This document shows positions 48,801-58,030 of a stretch of 64,000 bases of DNA, in pieces (the first letter of the stretch is position 1; each line of letters starts with the position of its first letter). The stretch is from assembly GCF_932526225.1 (NCBI RefSeq), contig NC_064036.1, forward strand, positions 1,612,001-1,676,000. Reading direction: 5' to 3'. The position numbers were made by a program, and so were the translations under genes. A model generated the notes under the pieces. That model saw only the letters and a program-made list of their open reading frames with translations, searched no databases and was not told the origin of the DNA. This DNA is from Nematostella vectensis. Taxonomy: Eukaryota; Cnidaria; Anthozoa; Actiniaria; Edwardsiidae.

Positions 48801-51800
48801 GCTCTAATAAGAACGACCCATTTCTGTCAGAGCTCCAAGCGTTGGCCGAGCTTCTTGGTGCTTACGGCATGAGGTACCTTGGCGAGAAGATGATGCTTCA
48901 GATCGCCAGTCAAGTCGGTGAGCTCAAGGTACGATCAGCGCGATCAGTAAGCTCAAGGTACGACCAGTGCGATCAGTGAGCTCAAGGTAGGACCATCGGA
49001 TCAGCGAGCTCAAGGTACGATCATCGGATTAGTGAGGTCAAGGTACGACCATCGGATTAGTGAGCTCAAGGTAGAACCATCGGATTAGTGAGCTCAAGGT
49101 AGGACCATCGGATCAGTGAGCTCAAGGTACGATCAGCGCGATCAGTGAGCTCAAGGTAAGACCATCGGATCAGTGAGCTCAAGGTACGACCAGTGCGACC
49201 AGTGAGCTCAAGGTACGACCAGTGAGCTCAAGGTAGGACCCGTGCGACCAGTGAGCTCATAGTACGACCAGTGCTATCAGTGAGCTCAAGGTACGACCAG
49301 TGAGCTCAAGGTAGGACCAGTGCGACCAGTGAACTCAAGGTACGACCGGTGCGACCAGTGAATTCAAGGCACGACCAGTGCTATCAGTGAGCTCAAAGTA
49401 CGACCAGTGCTATCAGTGAGCTCAAGGTACGACCAGTGAGCTCAAGGTAGGACCAGTGCGACCAGTGAGCTCAAGGTACGACCGGTGAGCTCAAGGTAGG
49501 ACCAGTGCGACCAGTGAACTCAAGGCACGACCAGTGCTATCAGCGAGCTCAAGGTACGACCAGTGAGCTCAAAGTACGACCAGTGCTATCAGTGAGCTCA
49601 AGGTACGACCAGTGAGCTCAAGGTATGACCAGTGCGACCAGTGAGCTCAAGGTACGGCCGGTGCGACCACCCGGGAGCTAAAACTTTTTTTAAGCAGGAG
49701 AAAAACGAGGCGATTATTTATGACACAGGGGATAACTTTTTTACTTATTAGCGATGCAAGATCCGTTATTCGTAAGCTTTACTCGAGATAAATCTGCGCT
49801 TAGAGATATTATGAACATATTCCCGACTTGTGCACTGAAGATAATTCTAATCTGTTATTTTTTAACAGAAACTCGTTATAATGAACAAAGATGTGCTTGT
49901 GGCGCTGCGCACGAATTTCGATAAACCGGAGCAGTGCATCGAGCTGATCAGACGCCTCCGAAGTATGTGCATTCCGCGACCCGTGATTCATGACGTTCAT
50001 TCCACGACTTTAGCAGTAGTAACGTTAATAAGAGTGTATTTAAAGTATTTTATCTTTGGTGAATGTCATGTTATGTTTGTGGAGAGTAACGTTAGTCATG
50101 ATGATGTTGTTTTCGTAGATATGGATGATGTCATGCTGCGGATGATCATCATCGGTGTCATCCTCTCGTTCCGTCAGCTCATTCAGCAAGCTCTAGACAG
50201 CGTGAGTAGTCCATCTTTCTCACATCACCAACTGATGAGATAATAAAAAATAACATACAACTCTGTATTGTTACATTTTCGCAAGCTCTAGACAGCGTGA
50301 GTAGTCCATCTTTCTCACATCACCAACTGATGAGATTATAAAAAATAACATTCAACTCTTTATTGTTATATTTTGGTAAGCTCTTGACGGTGTGAATAGT
50401 CCCTCTTTCGTACGCTCACAACAACTGAAGGGTGACTCTTAGATTTCTATTATTGATTGTCATGGGTCCTTAGGAATATGCTCGACATATCCCCCTCATG
50501 TTTTCCAATGTTGAGGTTATGTTAACGTTACACTCGTTTTTAGTAACACGTGCACCCTGTACCTCTCGTTTACGAGTCGCAACTGTGTTTTGGTGGATGT
50601 CAATCATAACTTCTGAGTTTTTCCAATTCTGCATCTGTCACAGCTTTAGATCGATCACAGCCAAAACAGCATCAAAGCGGATCGCCTTCTTAGCTACTCT
50701 GTCACCAAGGAATAACGATAAACACAAAGCCACTAATTGAATACAATTCCAATAGTTTCTTATTGATTTGTTGTTGATTAAGTGCGTATGTATCTTTTGT
50801 CTGCTTTCTCATCGCCTGGTGCTTTTCGGCGATCTCTTATTGGTTTAGCGGTCTAACAGCCGTCATAATTGTGAAATGGCTTCTGTTACCAAAAACCAGT
50901 CGCGACTCGGAAACGAAAAACATTAAGTGCACGTCTGACTGAAAACGAGTGTAATGTGCATGATCGTGCCCATTAAAAAGAGATACTAACACGTTGTCTT
51001 ACTTCAGACGGTTTTCTCTCTAACAGGTCCTGAAGACGAGAGTACCATACATGATGAGTTGCATCACCGACATGAGGAAGAACTTCCCACATGGAAACAA
51101 CGACAGACAGGTATGTGCTTCAGTTATGGATGTAGAAAGTAGTAGTTTTGCCAAACGAGTTGCGGTTGTTGATGTAAGAGTGTTTTCAAAAGACATATCG
51201 GGTTTGCCTCCTGGGGAGGGGGGGACTCTCAAGAAAAGTAGACGGGCCAACTGCTATCCCTTAGGGGATGTTTAAGGATTTTGCTGTTTCTGCTATTTCT
51301 TAGGGTATAAAATTCGACCAACTGCTATTCATTAGGGGATGTGTAAGGATATTTCCTATTCTCCTATCTCTTAGGTTATGAAATATCGACCTACTGCTAT
51401 TCCTTAAGGTAATTCCCTTGAAATAGTTCTACAACCCATAATTTTTTAAAACTTGACATAAATAAAAATTGGGGGTAACCGAATTCGTTTTTCTGTCAAA
51501 GCGATTTCGAGTAAAAAACGCGCGCCTTTTGCTTTGTGTTCTTGTACAACTGTGGCGCGTTTGCACTTAATACCGGAAAATTCGAACAAACAGCGCGCGC
51601 CACTATGCGCAGAAGGGGTGCGCAGTGCAATTCAAGGGAATTACCTTAAGGGATGATAAATGGTTTTTCCGATCCTGCTATCTTTTAGGGTTAAGAGCTA
51701 CCCCTTGCGTTAAAGGACCATTTATTTCCATCCGAATTCTCTTTTGTGTTATGGAAAGTTCAAGATAGACTTCCTCTCTCAGGTTGTCGACGAGATGGCA

Positions 51801-54686
51801 ACGTCCGCTGGTCAAGAGTGCGTTGTGGATCCGTTGCTCTGTGCCGCGCTCAGGACCCTGAAAGGTATGCTTCTCGTGTCTTATGGCCCTGGCTAGTCCA
51901 GGGGGTATGCTCCTCATGTCTTATGGCCCTGGCTAGCCCAGGGGGTATGCTCCTCGTGTCTTATGGCCCTGGCTAGTTCACGGGGTATGCTTCTCGTGTC
52001 TTATGGCCCTGGCTAGCCCAGGGTGTATGCTCCTCATGTCTTATGGCCCTGGCTAGCCCAGGGGGTATGCTCCTCGTGTCTTATGGCCCTGGCTAGTCCA
52101 GGGGGTATGCTCCTCGTGTCTTATGGCCCAGGGGGTATGCTCCTCGTGTCTTATGGCCCAGGGGGTATGCTCCTCGTGTCTTATGGCCCTGGCTAGTCCA
52201 GAGGGTATGCTCCTCGTGTCTTATGGCCCTGACTAGTCCAGGGGGTATGTTCCTCATGTCTTATGGCCCTGGCTAGCCCAGGGGGTATGCTCCTCGTGTC
52301 TTATGGCCCTGGCTAGCCCAGGGGGTATGCTTTGCATGTCTTATGGCCCAGGGGAGTAACCAAAACATCTAGTGGTAGTAAAAAGAAAATGCAGGTATAT
52401 TTCTTGGTTTTATCTTCTTACATTCCTTACAAACTTGCGGTCCGAAGAAGAGGGTCGATTGGTCGGGCACCTGGCAACGCCTGTGCTAATCTGTAGTGGA
52501 TTGTAGTGGATGAGGGACGGTTGAGGGTATTGAAAAGAGACTTGACATTGTATAATGCCATAATTTTAACATTGTATTTTTTCAGAGAAAAAATCGGAGG
52601 ATGACATCTTAACTTGGTCTTTACTGCTGGTAAGTCTTACTTCTCATGTCTTTCAGCGCCTCTTGTCCTGTCATGTACTACAGGGTGTTCGTCTCAAAAC
52701 TCGGATAAATGAATGTTGTACCGTAAATGATTGTTTTAACGAACAGCTTCAATTAGCGCCCCCTCTAAGCGGCAAAGTATTAAATACGCGCCCCCTGTCT
52801 ACGCCCGTAAAATATTAAAAAGCCTCCTCTCTTAGAACTAAACTATAGAAAACGCGAGTCTCCATCCCCCTTGAGCATTTACGGAAACACGATCATTTTT
52901 CCCGTGAAATAGGCTCACGGAGTTAAGGAGAAAAGGTTTACAGCCTTTATCAGTAGAAAAAAGTTTAGACTAAGATGTTTTGTCTCTTAAGGTATTTGTC
53001 GCAGTTGGTCTTCCGTCTCTAGCGTACAAAGACGCGTCTGAATACAACGGTGAACTCGAAGGTGAACATAATGCAACACAATCAGCTCGTTAGGCAATCG
53101 GACACTCTCGGACACTCTCGGGCACTCTCTGGCACTCTCTGGCACTCTTGGACACTCTCGGACACTATCGGGCACTCTCGGACACTCTAGGACACTCTCG
53201 GACACTCTCGGACACTCTCGGGCACTCTCGGGCACTCTCGGACACCCTCGGGCACTCTCGGACACTCTCGGGCACTCTCGATTTTACTATCCGCTCGAAT
53301 TCTGTATTAATTTTTTTTTCATAATCGGACACGCTATTTAGTAGGCGTGGACATATTTAATGCTCAAAACAAAAATTGATGACATTTTTTATTGCGGGAG
53401 TTTAGCTGCTTTAAGTGAGTTTAAGGAAACTTACTAGTAAGGAAACGTACTTTAAGGAAACTTAGCAGTCTAGATGCTCAGCACACGATTTGATCTGTTT
53501 CAGCACACGACAATAACGCGCACTGCATTTCAAGCTCCATCAACAGCATCACGGGGGCCCTGTGCAGCAATAATGGGGACAATCCTGAGGATAGATTGCG
53601 AGAATTTCTGGCGGTGAGTAGCTCATATCTTAGACAATGGAGCGAAAATATTGGAATTTGCTGCGTTAGTAACAAGGTTAAATAATTGACTTGTTTTTGC
53701 CTTAGTTTGCGGGATACAACTTAATATGAAAACGAATTGTAAAGGGAGATGAAATATTAGTTTGGGTTATTTTGGCGTCTAAAAAGTGGGCCATTTCTTA
53801 TCAAGATATCTTCAAATACTCTGCTTTTTTCTTATCATTTGCCAATCCTGGGTAAGCGCCTGTTAGTGGAAAAATGATAACAGTAGCCCATAGTTCAATG
53901 TAAGAGCCATAAAGAGAAGCACCTATACTTACACTTTATACTTGTCTACCTTGATCTTTTTACAGATTACCTCGTCCAGTCTACTAAAACTTGGCATGGA
54001 AGCCGAGAAGGACCTGAAAGCGCGGGAATCGGTTTACCTCCTCCTAGATATGGTACTTTACACTTCAATGTCATGATTACCCACCTCGTGACGCAATGTC
54101 CATCACGGCGTTTTTGTTTTACAATCCCGAGCAGTACCCAGGCACACAAATCGTCCATATCAATTGGCCAATTTAAGCTAATCGAAGCAACAGTAAATAT
54201 TTCAATAGAGCATCTTTAATTAAGTAACAGAACGTAAGTCGTGGATGGGTATTTTGACGTTTACTTGGGAAAGGTTATGGTATTTTCAAATATACACCTA
54301 TTTCAAATAAGGTTACCCTCGGAGAATCTGTGTATCGTAACCCGCAGTGCTTTACCAAGTAAATAGGCAAAAAAAGCGTAAATAAAAACAAAACAGGTCT
54401 CAAAAGCTGTAGAATTCTTCTTTATATTCTTCTGAACATCCACATAGCTTTCAGATACAAAGATTCAGCCGTTTATATGCTACCCGTGAACCACCGCGGG
54501 TTACGACACATGGGCTCTCGAGTGCAACCTTATTTGAAATAGGTGTATAACGAATTACACTCTGTAACCTTGTGCTTCTGCTCGGCGTGACAGGTTGTGC
54601 AGCAGTCGCCGTACCTGACCATGGATGTGCTCGAGTCGTGCTTCCCATACGCTCTGCTCAGGAATGCCTACCACGAGGTCTACCAG
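29578..54686 (+). CDS. NCKAP1: NCKAP1 (Nap1/Hem family), WAVE regulatory complex subunit
   Basis: Thirty-seven coding exons with GT-AG introns whose phases chain without exception give 1113 codons from ATG 29578, against about 1128 residues in vertebrate NCKAP1. Family landmarks appear in order: [137 protein letters not shown] and [19 protein letters not shown]. The family pairs with CYFIP in the WAVE complex, relaying Rac signals to Arp2/3 actin nucleation. The last exon ends on a phase-0 donor after VYQ, and the short final exon was not identified. Several introns hold arrays copied from splice junctions. Confidence 0.97.
30846..31814. mobile_element. 969-bp Tc1/mariner-style non-autonomous element
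   Basis: The left end CAGTACCGATCGCAAACATA and the right end (reverse complement CAGTACCGCTCTCAAACATA) form imperfect terminal inverted repeats of about 26 bp. Each is flanked by TA (30844-30845 and 31815-31816), the target duplication of Tc1/mariner-type elements. No transposase ORF is visible. The interior holds about three diverged repeats of about 130 bp built on CACTTCGATGAAGCGATC and TTTATTACAAGTCT. It is inserted in NCKAP1 intron 3, with the TA at intron bases +6/+7, leaving the donor intact. Confidence 0.8.
33925..35375 (-). pseudogene. CR1/L2/Jockey-like LINE, 5'-truncated, antisense in NCKAP1 intron 8
   Basis: The minus strand reads a reverse transcriptase from about 35370: [68 protein letters not shown] (catalytic FADD), [25 protein letters not shown] and a C-terminal ARVTxxxx-type tail ending at about 34165. 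A 3' UTR follows, with an AATAAA-containing end and a (TTG)n tail seen on the plus strand as (CAA)n at about 33922-33938. The ORF of at least 317 residues is intact, suggesting a fairly recent insertion. The endonuclease domain is missing. Confidence 0.88.
35530..40412 (+). other. NCKAP1: NCKAP1 exons 9-16 (residues 245-473)
   Basis: Exons: 35530-35578, 37304-37457, 37667-37720, 37889-37985, 38406-38524, 38932-38972, 39709-39800, 40331-40412. All split codons resolve (for example exon 9 T + exon 10 TT = Phe; exon 14 A + exon 15 GC = Ser). Exon 15 encodes [20 protein letters not shown]. Exon 16 encodes [20 protein letters not shown]. The acceptor of exon 15 and the donor of exon 16 are both part of minisatellites. 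Confidence 0.95.
39045..39716. repeat. 48-bp minisatellite carrying the exon 15 acceptor
   Basis: Unit: GTGTGTTTAG|GCATGGTG followed by GTGATGGCTGGTGGTGATG and TTTATAT or TTCTCT, about 13 copies, with truncated units. The final TTTAG|GCATGGTG at 39704-39716 is the authentic acceptor and first codons of NCKAP1 exon 15. All upstream copies repeat the same acceptor and first eight exonic bases, except one with TTAAG. The 48-bp period leaves a 247-residue artefactual ORF. Confidence 0.95.
40382..40965. repeat. 69-73-bp minisatellite carrying the exon 16 end and donor
   Basis: Eight copies of GATGAGCTTTCATCTTTGAG, then TGTCAAGCAAG|GTATTTGG and TTATGCCTCCAATATTATGA. The first copy is the real 3' end of NCKAP1 exon 16 ([10 protein letters not shown]) and its donor at 40413. 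The others repeat about 30 coding bases and the donor exactly. In the exon frame the read-through meets a TGA after the first unit. Confidence 0.96.
41643..43465. repeat. 37-bp minisatellite filling NCKAP1 intron 18
   Basis: About 50 copies of GTGACTATATGGTGACTATAAGGTGCTATTACACGTG type, with short 19-bp variants. The array begins at the exon 18 donor: the real site GTAAGGTGTTATTACACATG aligns with the repeat's ATAAGGTGCTATTACACATG, so every later copy has AT where the donor has GT. Confidence 0.96.
43700..44030. mobile_element. Dispersed repeat copy in NCKAP1 intron 19
   Basis: Contains ggatttttcttgggagggtg, a G homopolymer, CATACCAGAGTGATC and ACAAATAGCACGTCTATT. The same landmarks occur in order at about 23755-25085 in the mesothelin-like gene. 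It ends in a C/G-rich stretch. No ORF is conserved. Confidence 0.55.
45455..46319. repeat. Approx. 95-bp minisatellite ending at the exon 23 acceptor
   Basis: About nine units: GTAATAACCAGATGTAAACC, TTCATAGCCGTTATCGTTGG, TTGAGATATACAGTTG, then TGATAAGACCTCCCCCCC. The last unit changes from AAACCTTCATAG|CC to AAACCTTCCACAG|CC, the authentic NCKAP1 exon 23 acceptor at 46318-46319. The repeat's TATCGTTGGTTGA resembles exonic TATCGTTGACTGA, so units appear to include a shortened copy of the exon start. Confidence 0.9.
46625..46840. mobile_element. MITE family copy 1 (NCKAP1 intron 23)
   Basis: Inverted ends: left ACACCTATTTCAAATAACG, right TTTAAATAGGTGTATA. The inner halves (GGCAAATGGCGATTG and its complement-like CAATTGCCATTT) extend the foldback. 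It is about 215 bp and noncoding, related to copies at 47193 and 54291. Confidence 0.65.
47193..47415. mobile_element. MITE family copy 2 (NCKAP1 intron 24)
   Basis: Left end TATACTCCTATTTCAAATCA, right end CAACCTATTTAGATTTCGGTG, with inner CGTAACCCATGG and CTCGAGCGCAACC matching the copy at 54291. It is the most diverged of the three and noncoding. Confidence 0.6.
48914..49670. repeat. 29-bp minisatellite carrying the exon 28 end and donor
   Basis: About 25 units of GTGAGCTCAAG|GTACGACC plus AGTGCGATCA, with GTAGGACC variants. The first unit is the real 3' end of NCKAP1 exon 28 (GELK) and its donor at 48929. Each later unit repeats the last 11 exonic bases and a donor-like GTACGA/GTAGGA. 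Confidence 0.95.
50186..50440. repeat. 95-bp triplication of the exon 30 end and donor
   Basis: The last 16 bases of exon 30, its donor and about 79 intronic bases (GCAAGCTCTAGACAGC|GTGA...) recur at 50281 nearly unchanged. They recur again at about 50376 in decayed form (GTAAGCTCTTGACGGTGTGA). This is the youngest-looking and lowest-copy example of the junction repeats in NCKAP1. Confidence 0.95.
51865..52355. repeat. 40-bp minisatellite starting at the exon 32 donor
   Basis: About 12 units of GGTATGCTCCTCGTGTCTTA plus TGGCCCTGGCTAGTCCAGGG. The array's first base is the donor of NCKAP1 exon 32 (AAAG|GTATGCTTCTCG). Later copies carry GGG|GTATGC, that is the same six donor bases with a changed exonic side. 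Confidence 0.95.
53098..53280. repeat. 10-bp (CTCGGACACT)n minisatellite
   Basis: About 18 units of CTCGGACACT/CTCGGGCACT in NCKAP1 intron 34, beginning about 36 bases after the exon 34 donor. It contains no splice site. Confidence 0.95.
54291..54549. mobile_element. MITE family copy 3, 24-bp perfect TIR (NCKAP1 intron 36)
   Basis: 54291-54314 (TATACACCTATTTCAAATAA...) is the exact reverse complement of 54526-54549. Inner arms CGTAACCCGC and GCGGGTTACG extend the foldback. It is 259 bp and noncoding, ending 44 bases before the exon 37 acceptor. It is the best-preserved of three family members in this gene. Confidence 0.85.
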
Positions 54687-57600
54687 GTGAGCAGGGTACC
54701 CTCTCATGGGGTGTACCCTCGCCGTCTTATTTCTCATAACTAAGAGCCCTTTACTGTCAATTATGAAATTGACATGTGAGTGAGCATGGGATTACTTGTT
54801 TGTGTTGAGCTCAGGGGTATTGCTCGAGGGTATTTCCCTTTGTCGTGTATTGATCCAATAAGAGGTGAAGCTCAAGGTCACGTTTCGTGTGTTGAAACCA
54901 ATAAAGAGTCGAGGAGAATGTTTGGTGTAATGAGCCAATAAGGGGTTGCAATATATTGTGTAGTGTAATAAACCAAAAGAGGAGAGGCTTAAGGTCACGT
55001 GTCATGCGTTGAAACCAATAAAGAGTCGAGGAGAATGTTTGGTGTAATGAGCCAATAAGGGGTTGCAATATATTGTGTAGTGTAATAAACCAAAAGAGGA
55101 GAGGCTTAAGGTCACGTGTCATGCGTTGAAACCAATAAAGAAGGTGATGTTATGTTTGGTGTAATGAGCCAATAAGTGTTAACCGAAAGGAGAGTCTTCA
55201 GGTCACGATTCATGCGTTGAAACCAAAAAAGAGTCGAGGGGAATGTTATTCGTCTTGTAATGAGCAACACTAGAAATTGTTAAGGTCACGTGTTGCAATA
55301 AGTTCTGTATAAGCCAACAAGAGGGAAGTTCACGATGCGTGCATCGAGCCTAACATAAGTCTTTGTATAAGCCAACAAGAGGGTAGTTCACGATGCGTGC
55401 ATCGAGCCTAACATAAGTCTTTGTATCTCATCAGAAACGAAAAGAGCCTTTTCTTTGAAGTATCATTTAAGTGAACCAAGACGACCCCTCGCCCCTCCTT
55501 GCTGCTGGTTCCAAGTAAAACCGCAAAGCAGCAGCATGTTTTAGTGCACAGTGTAAAGAGGAGTTCATTCAGGCTGACAATCCAGCGGTAAAGGTAAAAT
55601 AGCGTACATTAATGGAGAGTCTTGACAACAAACAACAGCGAAACATCGAATAAAAGGTGCGCAAGTGAGTTCTTTGACTTCCGCCTGCTCGCCCGCTGTT
55701 TAGTACTTCGTCCAGTCCTTTACCTACGCCACTTGGCATTGGACGGTAAAAGCGGAAAAATATATCAACAATTCATTATCAACAGTAAAAGGCGCCCAGA
55801 ATGCAGGGTTTAAATCACATATATTTTTACTTGCTAATATTCCTATGATACTCATGATCAAAGTATAGATAGCTAGAATGTAAAACTGTATTCTACATTA
55901 TGTAGGTAGCCTGCATTATTTTCGTAATAAATGTTTTTAGAAAAGTGTTAATGCTTCAAGTGCTCCATGCACGTTATCTCACCCCTTTAACTTCTACTGA
56001 CAGACAGGCGTGGCATGTTACGGACTTAGGTGCTTATTTTTACCGAGATGCAAAGCTGGTTCACTGTATTTGCAACGTCGTTATTTCATGGATCATTCGT
56101 GGACGCCCGAACCGCCAACTTTATTATGTTTTTACATAAATTTGCTAATACGCTTTTTAAAAATAAAGAAATCTTATTTCCAACTTCTGCACTAGTGGAA
56201 GGATTATATCTATATCTATACCTAGTTAGCGAGGTCGGGCAGAAACAAACAAGTGACACCAAGAAGAAAGAAAAAAAACTTGAGAAAACGCAGCAAGTGA
56301 AGGCTTATATGTTTAAGTATATGCCCTATTTTATAACTCCTTTAAATAAAGATGTGTTTTGCAATTGAACTTATAAATTTTAGAATATGTGCGCGTATAG
56401 CATCCTTGCCATTTGTTATTTCAAGACTCGCAAATTATTCAAGATAATGTTGTGCCCGCTAAAGCTCCGAATAGCAATAACACATTTACTGTGTCAATTG
56501 TAGACCAATACCGCTTCTAACCAATCGCACGAGACCAACCCGGAACTCGTGTCTCGCCAATACAGGTGCCATATAACGCGTTTCATTGGCAACCGAGTAG
56601 GTTAGATCTTTGACAATGAAGGGGGGTAAAAGCAGAGAAAATGTGCAATTTCTACACAATTTGGTGATCAGGTGTTTCTATCGCTAGTGAGTTGGTTATA
56701 TCATATTGAAATGCGTCCTCAGAAGCAGCGTACAAGAAAATAGTATTGAGTGGTATTTAAGCCATCGAAGGAGCATCGCTTATCCGCTGAACTTCACTCG
56801 TGTGAGAAGGTAAGACATGTTTACTTAGCAAATACTAACAAGACCACCGAACTCCTGTCTGTTCAGGATAAACATTGCTATAAAGATTTCCAGGGGTGTA
56901 TCAAATTTCCGTGGAACTTATAGAAATATATTCAAGGAGAGGCTAAATTGTTTTATTTTTTGCTTGTTTTATTAGTTAAGTGCATAGCACACTCTTAGCA
57001 CTTACTGTAAGTTATCTTCGATTGAATCTAAAAGTGTATTGTTCTTGTCTCTTCAAGAACCAAATGGATCATTGGACTCTTTGTATGTAATAGTTCCTAA
57101 GTCCCATATACAACAAAGCTTTTAACAAAGTTCTTGTGTAAGGAGAAACTGTTTACATTCGGAACAGTTTCGAACGACTTCAGTGAAAAAGATTTTGAAA
57201 CGGTGAATAAATTAACCATTCCGTGTTATTTCCATAAATTAGTTTCAATCATTAAGGCTGGTAATTCTGTTTACGTTTTCGGCTTTGTTACACTGAACAA
57301 TTCCATTAGGTCGGCAATGTCGTAATCACTGACATCATAAGTGATAGGAGTTCTTGGCCGCTGAGACACCTGATAGAAATTAGTTTTAGATGGTACATCT
57401 CTTATAAAAAAAATAAAAAAATCCATACGAAAAAAGAAATAAGAATGTTAAAACATGTTCCATTATAACATCGAAGTAGACGACGAATGTCCTTTGTCGA
57501 ATGGCTGTTATTCTAGTGCGAGCTATAGGAATTAATTAGAAAAATGTATTTTTCCATAAGAAGTTTGAGCCTTGAAACCCCTTTAAAAATTAAGAACAAG

Positions 57601-58010
57601 CACCCCTTCCTGGCTTGTAAAAGAAGAAAAGACAATACACGCATACAACGGCTGCGGTAGTTTAGAGTTTCTTTCATCATTCAGTGGACATAACGTCCAC
57701 TGAATGATGAAAGAAACTATAAAACCGCTATAATTTACTGCAAATCAGTACCTAAACACCTACACTGCTTGTACCATCAAAGTGAAAGTCAAGAGCGGGA
57801 GATCTAGATAAAGATGTTATTATGAAAAAGAGTGCATTTAGCCACTAAGTCTAGTCTAGAGATGCCTACATCAGCATGGCTATGAATATTTGGTATCAAA
57901 TTATTGGGGGGGGGGGGGAGGTGCTAATGCAAAGGCCCCGTTGCCCTGCTGAGGCCCTGCTCGAAAAAAGGGCAACTATTTAAATGACGCGCCTTTGACT
58001 TCTCCAACAG
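54687..58010. other. NCKAP1 3' region, repeats and probable 5' UTR exon of the next gene
   Basis: 54880-55260 holds a 118-bp tandem duplication (AAACCAATAAAGAGTCGAGG at 54894 and 55012) with decayed further copies. 55310-55430 holds a 62-bp duplication (GTTCACGATGCGTGCATCGA twice). The terminal NCKAP1 exon must lie in this stretch or just beyond. A donor-like GTGTGAGAAG|GTAAGACA at 56809/56810 could close a noncoding first exon of the gene whose coding exon starts after the acceptor at 58010. Otherwise nothing is recognised. Confidence 0.5.
57666..57718. other. Perfect 24-bp hairpin with 5-nt loop
   Basis: 57666-57689 (AGTTTCTTTCATCATTCAGT...) is exactly complementary to 57695-57718, separated by ATAAC. 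It stands alone in unique sequence. It could be a foldback transposon remnant or a small-RNA-type hairpin; the sequence alone does not decide. Confidence 0.85.
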
Positions 58011-58030
58011 CCTCACCTTACGCTGTCACC

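Larger units (their letters stand above)
47031..50201 (+). other. NCKAP1: NCKAP1 exons 24-30 (residues 718-923)
   Basis: Exons: 47031-47109, 47469-47505, 47623-47725, 48088-48209, 48831-48928, 49869-49962, 50119-50201. They encode [112 protein letters not shown] and [20 protein letters not shown]. All phases chain. The donors of exons 28 and 30 are tandemly copied into the following introns. Confidence 0.95.
51027..54686 (+). other. NCKAP1: NCKAP1 exons 31-37 (residues 924-1113)
   Basis: Exons: 51027-51110, 51783-51864, 52586-52629, 52992-53061, 53504-53613, 53966-54052, 54594-54686. They encode [97 protein letters not shown] and [20 protein letters not shown]. The final exon, expected to carry only a few codons and the stop, lies 3' of 54686 and was not recognised. 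Confidence 0.95.

Noticed and set aside
49881-50243. ORF of 120 residues spanning intron 29
   Set aside because: It joins exon 29, the intron and exon 30 by chance. The splice sites at 49963 and 50118 match the phases of the NCKAP1 model.
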